NCBI GenBank assembly: GCA_034508935.3
Contig: CM067443.1
Coordinates: forward strand, 11,876,061 to 11,940,060
Direction: 5' to 3'
Source: Berghia stephanieae
Taxonomy: Eukaryota > Mollusca > Gastropoda > Nudibranchia > Aeolidiidae
DNA: 64,000 bases
Under the pieces are notes generated by a model. That model saw nothing but the letters and a program-made list of their open reading frames with translations, was not told the DNA's origin and did not search any database. The first letter of the stretch is position 1; every line of letters starts with the position of its first letter. Of the stretch, positions 43,743-55,606 are shown in pieces. Made by a program: the position numbers and the translations under genes.

Positions 43743-46711
43743 GGTTTTATCAATTTTATTATACTTCAATCTTTTTAAAAAAAAAAAAAAAAAAGTAAAA
43801 AATTTGACCCACTTTTCACACACATAGAGAGTAATAGTGTTGATAATGTAGGTAGATAATGACAGATATACTGGAAGTGATGTATCTGTGTGTACAGGCG
43901 CAGCGCACATGTAATGAAATAAAAGAACATGCACAGACGGTTTGCTTGGAACAGAGTACTCGGGGTAATCTGCGAATTCATGAAGGAAACTCACAATGTC
44001 TCATACTGGGTTTTTGACATTGAAATTGCAATGCCTTCATATTTAAAAGCCTCATAAAATCAACCAAAGTGCTAATCAACATTAAAAATATCTCAAAATT
44101 AAAAACAAATATTATCTGTCTTGCTGCACGCCATGTATCAAATCACATTCAAATATTTGACGACATTTCTTTGAATGAGAATTCCACAAGGTGACACCAT
44201 GAAAAAGACAGGACAAAATGTTATTTATCAGTATGGGTAACGATAGGGAGAATTTTCTAACATTTGTGAAAGAAAATTAGGCCGTGAGAAGAAATGGGTT
44301 TTCTATTTGAGTAAGTTTTTCTTTCTTTTTTTCTTTTTTTATTTTGAATTTACAAATCAAATTAACAGTTTAAATGGTTTCATTGCAAATGCGAAAATAA
44401 AAAAAAAATTAATTTTAAATGTCAACCCACATCTTTATCAACTACAATGGATCATCTCGTACTCTTTCTTTTTTTTTTATTATTATTTCTTTTTTTTTTT
44501 ACAAATATCTCCTCTCAAAATAAAACTGCACTACTACAGAATGGCAACTTTCAGAACATACATGCTGGAATGTACCACTGTGCCCATCGAATTAAAATGT
44601 CAAGCTTTCTAAAACTATGCTTAAACTACTGGGTACAACTGAACACTGAAACATGGGTAATCAATACATGACAATAATCATCTGATGGTATTTAAAGAAA
44701 TAATCAAAAACCTTAATATGCATTGGTTTAGGTTTAAGCAAAATTGTTGAGGAATTATATAAATAACGCGGTGCATGCCTGTACACTAAATAAAAGGAAT
44801 AAAAAAAACCCCCAAATAATAAAAAAACAAACACATGAATGGTCAGGGATCATCGTTAATGAAAAAATTTTCAGAGCATCAAGTGAAATTTGCATTACCA
44901 ATTTTCTCTGGAAATGATAAGTGGGATATCAAAAAGATGTGTATGACAGTAAGATGCATGATAAATAAATCCAACATTAACCATTGACCTAATCAATGTT
45001 TATTGTTTTTTTCTCAGGTAGGACAATCACAGCCTGCAAATACTTTTGTATGGTGTAGTCAAAGATCCTCTCTACCTCTCTTACTCTCATGTCGAATGAG
45101 TTGTAAATTAGTAGTAAATTAATACACTGCTGATTTTAAGCAGGTTTCTTGATGAGGCTGCTCACACCAGCTACTCATAGCCTGACACTGATCAACAAAT
45201 TACGTCAAAAGACAAGTTTTTGACCACAAAAGAAATAAAACCGTGAGTTGTATTCAATAGTTCAACCAATGGGATCATTTATTTCCTTGAGCACTACTAA
45301 CAACAACTCACTAGGCAGTGCACCAATCTATATGTGACATCAAAAGACAGGTCCTAGTGTCAGGCTATAACTAAACAAAGGCTACAATCTAATACTGAGT
45401 ACAGTGGAGCACACTTATAATGAACACACTTAAAATGAACAGGTAATGGAAATAACAAATGCGTGCCTGTGTCACATTATGATAACAAAATAGGGAACTA
45501 CTTATATAGAGAACCGTTGTTTTGTGTCTGGGTTGTTATTCATTTCTCTGCTTCAACATAGTAATAAATTTATTCTTTTTTCTTTCTTTTTTTTTTTTTT
45601 TAAATAACAAACGATCCTAATGTCAGGTATTAATTGTAAGTGAGGTGACTTGTTCACTGAATTGAGTATGTTTTGGAAAATATTCAGAAAACAAATTTTT
45701 TAATTGCAATACAGAGACAACTGTAAAGGTATCAATTTTATATTAAATTTTGAAACTCAGATCTGCTCCAAGTCATCGATGGAAAATTTTATTCTGATAA
45801 AAGTTTTATTTGAACTGAGATTGTCTTATTTCTTAATAATCTATTGGTGCTTAAATTATTCAACTCAATTGTCTATGCACCGTATCCAAATAAAAAAATA
45901 ATTTCATTAACTCATGGCATCAATCCAGATGAATGATAAGAATGACTGGATAATATTGACATCATGATTGCCTTGAAAAACAAAAGCAAAACAAGAGAAT
46001 GATGAATCCACTCCTTGATTAAAATCAAAAGGAACTCCTTATTCAACGTATGCTTAGTAACAGCTTTGACTACCAATCGTCTTCAAAATAAAATGATTCC
46101 AATTTAAACAAAGTAATGCTGATAATTTTTAAAAATATATTATAAAACCAAATACATATTCAGTCTCTGTCACAAATTTAAATCATAAATTCTCAATTGG
46201 ATGAAAAAAAATGTTTTATTGAATACCCAAAGCGCATGATTGTCGTGAAATATGATAGAAATGTAATGATGGTTTTGAAATAAATCTCAAAGATTTCTGT
46301 CTAGAATAATTACATAATTACAGCATTCTATGTATCAGGGTGGGGGTTTTTTTTAAACTAAAAAGGAAAAAAAAAACCCACTTTCACAGCCAATGAAAAA
46401 TGGAAACAAATTGTTTTGTATTGTTTGTTTTTTTCTCCAAATGTAATTTGATTCTCAAAGGGCACAATTTATGTCTTTAAAAGATTTCAAAATCACTACT
46501 GAGAATCAAATATCATCCACCAGAAAGCATTAAAAAAACTGAAAAAAAACAAAGCAAAACAAACAACAAACAAAAAAATTATTTAAAAACAAACAAAATG
46601 TAACAGATAAGGGATCACCTCCCACACTATAGTGAAGAAAATGAAAACAAAGATAACAGAACTTCAATAAGGCAAAACGCTGACTAACATTGGAAGTTAC
46701 CCCTGCGTGCA
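43743..46711. other. Long intergenic stretch, nothing firm
   Basis: AT-rich with many homopolymers. A block at about 45408-45500 (CAGTGGAGCACACTTATAAT) recalls a pogo/mariner end but has no partner. No exon recognised. Confidence 0.45.
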
Positions 46712-46854
46712 CAAATATTTGCAGGTCTGATAACCGAGTGCAATTATGGGCTTGATTAACATTGCTGTGATGGACAATAATTTGCGTTGATTTGAGAGTA
46801 TATCATTACAACAATGAGCCTGCAACAATTTAGGTTATCCGACCTGCAAATATG
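46712..46854 (+). mobile_element. MITE J copy 1
   Basis: Inverted ends ATTTGCAGGTCTGATAACC / GGTTATCCGACCTGCAAAT around about 100 bp with TTTGAGAGTATATCATTACA. A second copy in inverse direction lies at 47181-47323. Confidence 0.75.
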
Positions 46855-47180
46855 TACACATCAGGGTCCCTGTCTATGTCAAATTGCAATAGGAATTACA
46901 CAATGAGCATGGCAAAATGATGACATGCTTTTTTTCTTTTTTTTTTTTATTCAGTCAATATGCCGCTGTAAAAATCAAATCTTACTGTTTCAAAAGAGGA
47001 TCATATGGAAATATCAATTTTCATCCAAGTTTTGCCGCACTGAAGATTTCTATTCCTTGTTATCATTTTATTCTGGATTCATATTTTTATGCAAAAATAG
47101 GTATGCGTCTTTTACATAAAACCATAATAAAACATGATGACACAACTCATGAAAGCTAAGGATCTTAGATGACATGTACT

Positions 47181-47323
47181 TATTTGCAGGTCTGATAACT
47201 CAAATTGTTATGGTCTCGTTGTTGTCATGGAAATACTCTCAAACAAAAGCAAAATATTCTCCACAACAACAATGATAAAAAAAGAGGCCATAATTGCCTT
47301 TGGTAATCAGACCTGTGAATATG
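47181..47323 (-). mobile_element. MITE J copy 2, inverted relative to copy 1
   Basis: Ends TATTTGCAGGTCTGATAAC and GGTAATCAGACCTGTGAATA. Its interior matches copy 1 on the opposite strand (TTTGAGAGTATTTCCATGAC on minus). It lies about 200 bp past the hexokinase stop, probably in the 3' UTR. Confidence 0.75.
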
Positions 47324-47519
47324 TTTACATCGATCTTTGAGATTTCAATATATGGGTCACGAAATTGAAACCTGCTTTCCTATAACATGAAAATAAGGTA
47401 AGTATGAGTTGCGAGCGAGGTCCAACCTACAACAAATTAATCCCGCTAACAAGTTCAACAAGCTATTTACAGTATATATTATTATTATCTACACGGGGAG
47501 GAATGGGGAAGGGGTTGGA

Positions 47520-47669
47520 TCACGCCTGCACCATCATCACTTCAGGACTGGCATGATTCTCGTGGTCCTGGTGAGGCTCTCCTTTCATGGAGTTTTGTAA
47601 TCTCAAGGACACTGCTGCTGTCAAAGCTGCTCCTTTGCCACTGCCATCGTGGGACAAACAAAGCTTGAA
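47520..47669 (-). CDS. Hexokinase, terminal coding exon
   Basis: Acceptor GATTTTCAG, then 49 codons FKLCLSHDGSGKGAAL ... VSLRLQ, a histidine/proline-containing end, and TGA at 47520-47522. HDGSGKGAAL is the C-terminal phosphate/adenosine motif of hexokinases (EDGSGKGAAL in human HK2). It ends soon after, so the protein is a single-domain end or the C-terminal half of a two-domain form. Confidence 0.93.
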   Translation of the reverse strand, partial: FKLCLSHDGSGKGAALTAAVSLRLQNSMKGEPHQDHENHASPEVMMVQA

Positions 47670-47722
47670 CTGAAAATCAAAATAATATATATAAGTATAA
47701 GATAAAGTAAAATGGAATAGAA

Positions 47723-47730
47723 TAATAATA

Positions 47731-47815
<85 letters not shown>
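47723..47815. repeat. (AAT)n microsatellite
   Basis: About 31 AAT units in the last hexokinase intron. Confidence 0.97.
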
Positions 47816-47816
<1 letters not shown>

Positions 47817-48011
47817 GACACTTGTTGAGCGTTTCCATGAAACCAAACATCTCAAAGCGCTTTACAGATAATGAATTACATTACGAACATGTGTATAGTC
47901 AAAATGAAATATTGAAACAAAATACATAAATGCAAAGGGGGAGGGGGGAAGGGAGATGGTCGTAGTAATGGAATGTGTACATTTGTTTTATCTAACTTTT
48001 ACTGGATGTCT

Positions 48012-48290
48012 TATCTTTGTTTTGTTTGTTTTTAAGAGTTTCACAGTACTTATATACAACACATTTAGGTCATATCAGAGCCAGTACATTGATATAAAAT
48101 AGGATAGTAAAAAAAGTTTTAGAATTACAATTAAAGCACCCAAGACAAAGGGCAATTTGGTTCAAATAGGAAAGAGATGAAGATTCCAAGAGAATACCAT
48201 CAATGTACTTGGTTTGAGACCCAGCTACCCATTCACTGTTGGGCGGACAGAGGGGTCAGCAAAAAATCTCAACAAAGCTATCAGGATCCC
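48012..48290 (-). repeat. SINE A 3' part followed by a SINE D fragment
   Basis: 48012-48220 is the 3' half of SINE A on the minus strand. 48222-48290 matches the middle of SINE D (ACCCAGCTACCCATTCACTG). Confidence 0.7.
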
Positions 48291-48486
48291 CGATCATTTT
48301 TTTTTTTTAATAATGTGTTTCAATTTTGTTACGGTTTTTGTTGGTTTACATCCATGTCATTGAATTTCCTTCATATTACTTATTTGATTAATCATTTTCA
48401 GAAATGCATTAGTCTATGGCAATACCCAATGTAAATTTCCAGAGGTGGATACATAAAGTTCATCTTATCTTATCTTATAGTCATTG

Positions 48487-48580
48487 TCCCGTTCTACACG
48501 TTACGTGTTGCTGTTGGTCAGGGACCCCTTGTAAAGCGCTTTGAGCATCTTTAGTGGATATTGTGCAATATAAAAGCTCA
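48487..48580 (+). repeat. SINE C tail-only copy
   Basis: 5'-truncated to the L2-like tail (GACCCCTTGTAAAGCGCTTT, TAGTGGATATTGTGCAATAT) and flanked by TATAGTCATT. Confidence 0.8.
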
Positions 48581-48707
48581 AGTTATAGTCATTACAAACC
48601 TTAAAACAAAAGGGCTCATTTTTAATCACGAAAACTTCAGCATATACTTATAAAGCCTCTCTGTGTATGTCCTTATAAAAAAAAAATTATGCCTTTTGCG
48701 CCACGAT

Positions 48708-48935
48708 ATCATAAGATATCGTCGCCTAGGCATTCCAAGAAGGAATATAGATAACTCATCAAACAAGATGTCTGATGTCAACAGGAATCACACATGTTGT
48801 CCAAGTGAGCAAATTGGGGGTTAATAATCTTGCTCAAGGAAAAAAACGAAAGTGCCTGAAGCGGGGCTCGAACCCAGGTCATCTGGATCACAGTGCAATG
48901 CCTTAACCACTCGGACACTCCGCCCCCCATAATAT
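48708..48935 (-). repeat. SINE F (tRNA-Leu/Ser-like head)
   Basis: On the minus strand GGCGGAGTGTCCGAGTGGTT and GGGTTCGAGCCCC give box A and box B of a long-arm tRNA type. The body carries CTTGCTCAAGGA on the plus strand, as in SINE E. A single copy here. Confidence 0.7.
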
Positions 48936-49018
48936 GGGGACATATTATGTCCTTATAGTTGTAGTAATTATAATGTTTATTCCAATCAAAATTTTATTCA
49001 TATTTTATTCCTATTTAC

Positions 49019-49155
49019 CTTGAGTCCAGGTTTGACAAGTTCCCTCATCTTCAGACACATCAAATTGTGGAACCGTGGGTGAAATCGATACAACGAGCCG
49101 TCAACAGCAATTGTCATGTTCTTTTTGTTCAGGCGGTTTATAAGAGTAGCCAGGC
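49019..49155 (-). CDS. Hexokinase exon with the IAVDGSLY motif
   Basis: Acceptor ATTTCAG and donor GTAAAT bound 137 nt reading GLATLINRLNKKNMTIAVDG, then SLYRFHPRFH and VKPGLK. This matches human ITVGVDGTLYKLHPHF, the nucleotide-binding part of the C-terminal subdomain. Intact. Confidence 0.92.
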
Positions 49156-49292
49156 CTGAAATTAAACACACACAAAAAAAAATCTGGCACAATTAGCATT
49201 TCACAATTATTTTCGCTTTTCTTTCTTTCTTTTTTTTTTTTTTTAATTACCAATGTTAACAAAATTTCCATTCAAAAAATTATTGTAAAAAT

Positions 49293-49385
49293 AAAAATGA
49301 ATATAACAGCTTCAAAACATAACAAAATACCAAAAACAAAATCCGGAACGTTTCGGGCTCAAAACCCTTCTTCAGCCAACAACAA
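49293..49385. mobile_element. Half copy of the 5.7-kb foldback element
   Basis: AAAAATGAATATAACAGCTT and CCCTTCTTCAGCCAACAAC as in 5714-5800. A possible partner arm (AAGCTGTTATAGTCATTTTT) lies at about 49978-50000. Confidence 0.65.
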
Positions 49386-49551
49386 AAAGAATATAAAAAG
49401 ATAAAAACATTACTTACAAGAACCAGATCGACAGCAGAGAAATATTTGGCTTCTGCCAGCTTAGTATCACTTTGAATTATTGTAAGTGTAAGAAGAGTTT
49501 AGGGAAAAGAAGCAAATCTATTGCTTTTCACTTCTACTCAAAGTAGCTACT

Positions 49552-49738
49552 TTCAGAGCCATTCGTACCATGGAGTCGGAGCCTATCCTGGTTTCTATAG
49601 CATGAAACGGACAATATCAATTACTTGCTACCCTTTGGATAGGATGCTAGTCAATCGCAAAGTAGTCTCTGCCAGATCTAACAGACCCAGCTACCCAATC
49701 ACTGCTGGGTGGACAGGGGGGGGGGGGGGGGGGGGGGT
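49552..49738 (-). repeat. SINE D, minus-strand copy ending in a poly-G tract
   Basis: Matches the 3' half of SINE D up to ATTGGGTAGCTGGGTC-type sequence, where a G tract of about 20 bases begins (49718-49737). Confidence 0.75.
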
Positions 49739-50076
49739 CCGAAAAGCAACACACAAATATTTGATGACTGGAATATGTGGGTCTCATTATCATTAATTCC
49801 AATATACAAAATAAATAAAAAAATTTGAATATAACTGAACAAAAATCCTGATCTTTCATTTGATGTTGGGGTTTTTCTTTTCTACGAAGCTCAATTTAGA
49901 CAGGAAAAAACAAAACTTTACTCTTTTTCTAAGGCACAATAAAAAGTAATAAACAACAAAATCATTCTTTTTATTTAAAGCTGTTATAGTCATTTTTGTT
50001 TATTACTTTTGACAGTCCACAGCTTCTAGCTAAGTATCACTTTCATCTTACAAGGCACTTTAGGGTTTCTAGAAAT

Positions 50077-50462
50077 TGTTACAGTGAATGACATAATCAG
50101 TCGGATGGTGAAAAGGTATGAACTGAGATATTGCCAGGTTTAGTTAGAAGGTCAATTTTTATCAAAAATGAATTCTTGTCATAAATGATTAAATCAACCC
50201 TTTTTGTCCATCTTCGTGAAATATCAAAGCTTAATTTCACTTCTAAATATTTTTTACAGTTAGTCAAGTTGACAAAATATAAAATTTGAGAAAAGTTTCT
50301 GGATACCTTTCCCATACATCTGACCATAACTTCATGAAACATCACCCGATTTACTTCAAATAAAGATTAAAATGCTCTGGGTAGCATATTCTTTCAGAAA
50401 ATGAAAAAAAAATGCAAAGCCTAAATTTTCACCTTCTGACTGATTATACCATGCACTGACAC
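50077..50462. mobile_element. MITE I copy 2, beside a hexokinase donor
   Basis: Nearly the same as 38798-39182 along its length. It ends about 25 bp from the donor of the exon at 50489. Confidence 0.75.
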
Positions 50463-50488
50463 GTATTATGTGGAAAACTGTAACTTAC

Positions 50489-50628
50489 CAGCGGCGACCA
50501 GGTAGGCAGATCTGGCGGACACCAAGGTGCAGATATATTTGACAGTTTTACAGTCTTCTGGCGTGTACGATGAAATGTGCAGTTCTTTTAGAACTTCTTT
50601 TGTGTTGCCGAAGAACTCATCTGTGTCA
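50489..50628 (-). CDS. Hexokinase exon (helical segment before the C-terminal subdomain)
   Basis: Acceptor CCCAAACAG and donor GTAAGT bound 140 nt reading SDTDEFFGNTKEVLKELHIS, then VKYICTLVSARSAYLVAAG. It aligns with human SDCLALLQVRAILQHLGL ... VCTVVARRAAQLCGAG. Intact. Confidence 0.9.
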
Positions 50629-50936
50629 CTGTTTGGGAAAGAGGAATCGTAAAAAAGTATTTTATTTATTAGATTTATAGAGTGTTTAAGGGGATGATTT
50701 TGTATTGATGCATTGCACTTAGTAAACAAAAAACTCATAATGTACCAACACACAAAAATTATGTTGAACCTTGAACGTTTATAGTCTGATGGATAGAATT
50801 TAGTGAGAACTACTCATAAAAATGGCTGGGTAAAAGCAATAACAAAGTGCTGAGTGACGTCAATTTCGTTCCCTCTAGGGTTGATGGAACCAAGACACAA
50901 TTGAGTGACTGGGTACTGATATTATATAACACTTGT

Positions 50937-51250
50937 GCGGCTATTTGGTCTAGTGGTATGACACTCGCTTTCAAATCGGCAGGTCCTGGGTTCAAGCCTC
51001 GCTTGGCGCATAGTTGGGTCCTTGGAAAAGGCTCTTGACTCACATGCTCTCACCGTACTCAGGTTGTAAAATGTTTACCTGGCATTAACAGCATTGTCTC
51101 TGTTAGAAAAATGTAATGTCGCCTAACAGACGTCACGTCCCGTCCTAAACGTTAAATGTTGCTGTTGGCCAGGAACCACTTGTAAAGTGCTTTGAGCGTG
51201 TTTAGTGTAGTGGATATTGCGCTATATAAAAGTAAAAGCTCAATTTGTAT
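50937..51250 (+). repeat. SINE C, full-length copy
   Basis: Head GCGGCTATTTGGTCTAGTGG, box B GGGTTCAAGCCTCG, tail CAGGAACCACTTGTAAAGTG and GATATTGCGCTATATAAAAG. It reaches within about 25 bp of the next hexokinase donor. Confidence 0.85.
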
Positions 51251-51274
51251 TTATTAATCTTTTTTTCTGCTTAC

Positions 51275-51433
51275 CTCTCAATCTCTGACATGTATTTGGT
51301 GAAGAACCTTCCCCGTTCAAAGAGGGGTGAATCTTTGTCCACGGCTCGGAACAAAACGCCTTCATTGACCATTCGCTCCAGGACGAGTCGGACGATCTCC
51401 CCCATGTACATCCCTGACATCATTTTCTCCATT
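51275..51433 (-). CDS. Hexokinase exon with the [10 protein letters not shown] motif
   Basis: Acceptor TGGACCAG, donor GTAAGC, 159 nt: [20 protein letters not shown], then VLFR and [12 protein letters not shown]. The SGMYxGEIVR signature is diagnostic for hexokinases. Intact. Confidence 0.93.
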
Positions 51434-51844
51434 CTGGTCCAAAAGACGAGTGAACAGGGCGATATAGAAAAGCACTTTAAAGTGTAAAATCAAATATAAA
51501 GTAAGGCACAAACAGGCAAAATTTCCCTATCAAAAAAAAAAAAAAAAAAGAAAAGAAAAAAAAAACAGAGCCAACCAAATAAAATTTTAAAAAGAACACA
51601 AAGAAAACACATTAAAAAATAATAATAAATTTTAAAAAGCTAACAACGCACTGATTAAAAGAAAGAAAAAAAAAGAGAAAAAAAAAAAAGAATATAAAAC
51701 TACATAGATACTAATTAAAAATTCAACAAACAAAAACATATCAAGCACTAAGCAAAATCTAGGAATTTTTCTGACTAAAGGCTTAGTGTGGATTGTCATG
51801 GTTCGAGACAATGTTCAAAGGCTGAGGATCTGAAAAAAAATGTG

Positions 51845-51925
51845 TTGTGTGTGTGTGTGTGTGTGTGGGGTATATGTTGTATATGTTTGTGTGTGTGTGT
51901 TGTGGTGTGGTGTGTGTGTGTGTGT
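51845..51925. repeat. (TG)n microsatellite
   Basis: Interrupted TG dinucleotide repeats, 30 bp from a hexokinase donor. Confidence 0.95.
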
Positions 51926-51953
51926 ATCAAGGATTCGGACAAGATAAACTTAC

Positions 51954-52053
51954 ATCTGCTTTCGGGGTGATAGAAAACGTGTCGACTTCCCTGTCGTATT
52001 TGTCGTATATAGTCAAACAGCGTTGTCCCAAAGCACCACTCTGTGATGATCAC
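51954..52053 (-). CDS. Hexokinase exon with broken frame (TEWGAFG region)
   Basis: Acceptor TCATCCCCAG and donor GTAAGT are good, and both ends of the exon are recognisable, VIITEW at the start and KYDREVDTFSITPKA at the end (human NMEWGAFGDNG ... TEFDVAVDEL). But the two lie in different frames and the middle GAFGDNG is not readable in one frame. Several short losses in base runs such as GGGG and TTTT would explain this. Either the allele is defective or the assembly has homopolymer errors here. Confidence 0.75.
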
Positions 52054-52663
52054 CTGGGGATGAAGCAATAGAGTATGAGACCATAGATATTATTCAGTTA
52101 TAAGTAGTCTGTAGTGAGACTTGGAAGATCAAAGTCCAAAAGTCCGTTGATCCAAAAGCACCCCACAAGTGTTGTGATAGTTGTGTCATGCCACTCAAGT
52201 TGTGGGAGTACTCATAGTCATGTCATCATGGCCTATCCTGTGCTTTTCTCTAAGGATGTGCTCTCGTGCTGCTCTGGGCACCACATGTCCACAAGATAGT
52301 CTCAGCAGCCCACTTTTCATGCTTCCAGCTGTTCTCCAATTTTGCCGTGCTCGTTCAGTGTTACCATTATTCCATTATTCAGTTATAGTAGCCTGATAGT
52401 AAGCCTGAAGTTCCAAGTCCAAACAGCCGTTGTCCCAAAGATCCCGTTATTATTATCTTCATCATAATATAATCTTGACAGTTTAAAGAGTAATCTTTCT
52501 GTGGTGATGATTCGAACTGCCTTTTCACCATAACAGCTTGTTCATATTTTATTCTATGATTAAATAAAATTAACTCTTGATTCTCTTTTTTCATTTTTTA
52601 AAAGCGTTACCTTCATCATTTCTTACTTTTTTTAAAATGAAGGATTTAGATCGACGTGTATAC

Positions 52664-52800
52664 ATCATCATCATCATCACCAAGCATCATCATCACCATC
52701 ATCATCATCACCAAGCAGCATCATCATCATCATCACCAAGCATCATCATCACCAAGCATCATCTTCATCATCACCAAGCATCATCATCATCACCACCAAG

Positions 52801-52838
<38 letters not shown>

Positions 52839-52877
52839 CCCAAGCATCATAATCATCACCAATCATCATCATCACAG

Positions 52878-52927
<50 letters not shown>

Positions 52928-53020
52928 CCATCATCACCAAGCATCATCATCATCACCAAGCATCATCATCATCATCACCACCAAGCATCATCATCACCAA
53001 ACATCATCATCACCACCAAG

Positions 53021-53052
<32 letters not shown>

Positions 53053-53275
53053 CCAAGCATCATCATCATCATCATCATCATGATCATCACCAAGCATCAT
53101 CATCATCATCATCATCACCAAGCATCATCATCATCATCACCAAGCATCATAATCATCACCAATCATCATCATCATCATCACCACCAAGCATCATCATCAC
53201 CAAACATCATCATCATCATCATCACCAAACATCATCACCAAGCATCATAATCATCACCAATCATCATCATCATCA
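52664..53275. repeat. Complex (CAT)n satellite with CACCAAG spacers
   Basis: About 610 bp built from CACCAAGCATCATCAT words with variable CAT number, and CACCAATCAT and CACCAAACAT variants. It lies wholly in a hexokinase intron. Long frames through it are artefacts. Confidence 0.96.
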
Positions 53276-53339
53276 ATCACAGTGGCCAATGTTAAAATAT
53301 GACCATTGGTGACGATGTTGATGCCCTAGCCCCGCCTAC

Positions 53340-53530
53340 CTGCTTGGGCTGCTGGTGCTTGTCCTCGTCCTGATGATGCCAAGTGCCCACGTTCTCCAGG
53401 CCTTCCATGTAGCAGGCATTGCAGCCCGTCCCCAGGATCAAGCCGATCTCACATGACGGTCCTCGTGGGCCGCTGACATCAGGGTCCCCACAGCGTCATT
53501 CACCACGGCCACAATCTCCACTTTGCAATT
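53340..53530 (-). CDS. Hexokinase catalytic exon, one base short
   Basis: Acceptor TTGGCAG and donor GTAGGC bound 191 nt where phase on both sides requires 192. The first part reads [20 protein letters not shown], containing the catalytic aspartate of VNDxVGT; the second part, in the next frame, reads [20 protein letters not shown], the phosphate-binding GTG region, and ends HQQPKQ. A single base is missing between them near 53462. Confidence 0.85.
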
Positions 53531-53612
53531 CTGCCAAACAACGTGGTGGAGTGGGTATTTAATATCGTATTTATACATTTATAAATAAAACCGTTTAAAA
53601 TCGTTTTCATTC

Positions 53613-53673
<61 letters not shown>

Positions 53674-53694
53674 AAGAGAGAGAGAGACACAGGG

Positions 53695-53733
<39 letters not shown>

Positions 53734-53768
53734 GAGGGAGGGGGGAGAGAGAGAGAGAGAGAGGAGAG
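53613..53768. repeat. (GA)n microsatellite
   Basis: Purine dinucleotide repeat with small interruptions in a hexokinase intron. Confidence 0.97.
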
Positions 53769-54270
53769 ATGCACGACTAGACTGTATTATAGATGTTTAA
53801 CAATATTGATGTTAATCAATGGAGCAGGCCGACTCTTTCGTTGGCAAAAATTAAAAGGCCATCAGAAACATGCGCAAAGTAATTCTCTTCCACCACACTG
53901 GATTGTGTCTAGATCTAACAGGATTCAATAGTCTGATGTCACGTCCGCCAGCAATCAGCAGCTTGGTTCGAAACAAAGAAAATCAGTAGTCTTTATTCTT
54001 CATGATATGATGGCTCGAACTTTTTCACGTCATGTGATCAGAATATGTAAAAGTCAAAACATGATTAGATTATAATGTTTTTCTCCTCTGGATACACTTT
54101 TATGCTCGTCGGAGAAGTATTTCATAAGGGCGGTGATGGAGATAATGGTCGCATTGTCCATAGTTTAGAACCAATTACTTTGCGTCATTATGAGGGAAGT
54201 GACGTCACGACTGTTGAACCCTATTTGTTATATGGCACATATACAGCCTCCGTGCACTAGGCCTACTTAC

Positions 54271-54486
54271 TGTCCGTCTTTTGAGCGCCCCTTTCAACAG
54301 TTCACAAATATCCTTCCCGACAACCCCTTCGCACCGGAAGCCCTTGGTCCACTTGGAGAGGCGGGCTTTAGCCAGTCCTTCTTGTTGGCACGGGAAAGAG
54401 AAGGTGAAGCCCAGAGGAAGAACCTGGTTGCCCAGGTCGTGGTCTGAAACGAACTTGCCGATACAGTCAGCTATGTGGTCAAATAA
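54271..54486 (-). CDS. Hexokinase exon with the sugar-binding motif
   Basis: Acceptor TCTCCCCCAG, donor GTAAGT, 216 nt (72 codons, phase 0). It reads LFDHIADCIGKFV, then LPLGFTFSFPCQQ (hexose-binding signature), KARLSKWTKGF (contacts glucose) and a helix ending LKRRT. Hexokinase phosphorylates glucose at C6 with ATP. The exons before it, with the LGGTNFR loop, were not found up to 64 kb, so the gene either has a very long intron or is incomplete here. Confidence 0.93.
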
Positions 54487-54591
54487 CTGGGGGAGAAAAT
54501 CAGATTAAAAACAGAAAATCAAAAATAGATCCAAATAGAACCAGAAGGCACAGGGACTTAAAAAAAAATAAAACAAAAAAAAAAAACAAAC

Positions 54592-54815
54592 AACGTGAGC
54601 TTTTATATAGCACAACATCCATAAATGCGTTCAAAGCGCTAAAAAAAAAAAGAGGACCCCAAACCAATAGCAACACGTGACGTGTATGTCAAGACAAGAC
54701 GCCCGCGAGGCGGTATTACAATTTTCCTGTTTGACAGCTCCGACCTGGAACTCATTTTACACAGGAGTGTGGTGAGAAAGTATGAGGGAAGAGCCTTTTT
54801 CAAGGATTAAAATTT
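54592..54815 (-). repeat. SINE C, 5'-truncated minus-strand copy
   Basis: Plus strand GAGCTTTTATATAGC to AGAGCCTTTTTCAAGGA is the inverse of the SINE C body and tail. Confidence 0.75.
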
Positions 54816-55606
54816 GCGCCACCTAGAGAGTATTTTTCAGTTCAACAATGCGTCCATAACAATTTGAGCACAGCGAGGCTAAATCCAATTTTCCTATGAC
54901 AAATATCTTAGAAAAAAAAAGGATTTAATTTATATTCTACGTAACACAAACCTGCCTACCATTAAGAAAAAATCGTAAAATTACGGAATTTTGTCTTCAA
55001 TTATAGAAGTTTATGATCATTTATTTCTAAGTCATTAAAACTTACTGAAAATAAAAGTTGATGTCAGACTACATCATTTGAAGGATTTAGAAATGTTATC
55101 AATTTAATTCTTGTGATGATAAATTGTTGCTTTCTTAAAGGTAACTAAAACGACTTCAATTTTTATCTCCACCAAAAATTACGAATTTTTAAATTTTCAA
55201 GTTGGCAGGTCTGCATCCTGATGTCAAACTTGTCTTGACATGGCGAGATAATAATATTATGTCAAAGTCAAACCGTTTCGTAATCCGGGCACTTTTGTAA
55301 AGTCAAGGTTTTATCCTTTTTTAAATAGTATTATTATTAGTATCATTATTTTCAATAAATATTATTATTTTAAAATAATTCGGTCAAACTTCCACGTGTG
55401 ACAACAACATGGCAGAGAGGCTGTCGTACTTTCACAGAACGTCTTTTTAAAAAATAATTTTGGACAAAAACATATTTTGCTTCGTGTATCATCAAAATAA
55501 TCTTAAAACCCTCCCCCTCCCCCGCCCATAAACCCAATATTGTAAATATCGCAATCTTGGGACTTCTTTGGCGTCTCAGAATAAACATTTTTAAGCAAGT
55601 TTGGAA
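54816..55606. other. Stretch upstream of the hexokinase exons, nothing recognised
   Basis: AT-rich DNA. I looked for the missing N-terminal hexokinase exons here and saw none. Confidence 0.5.
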
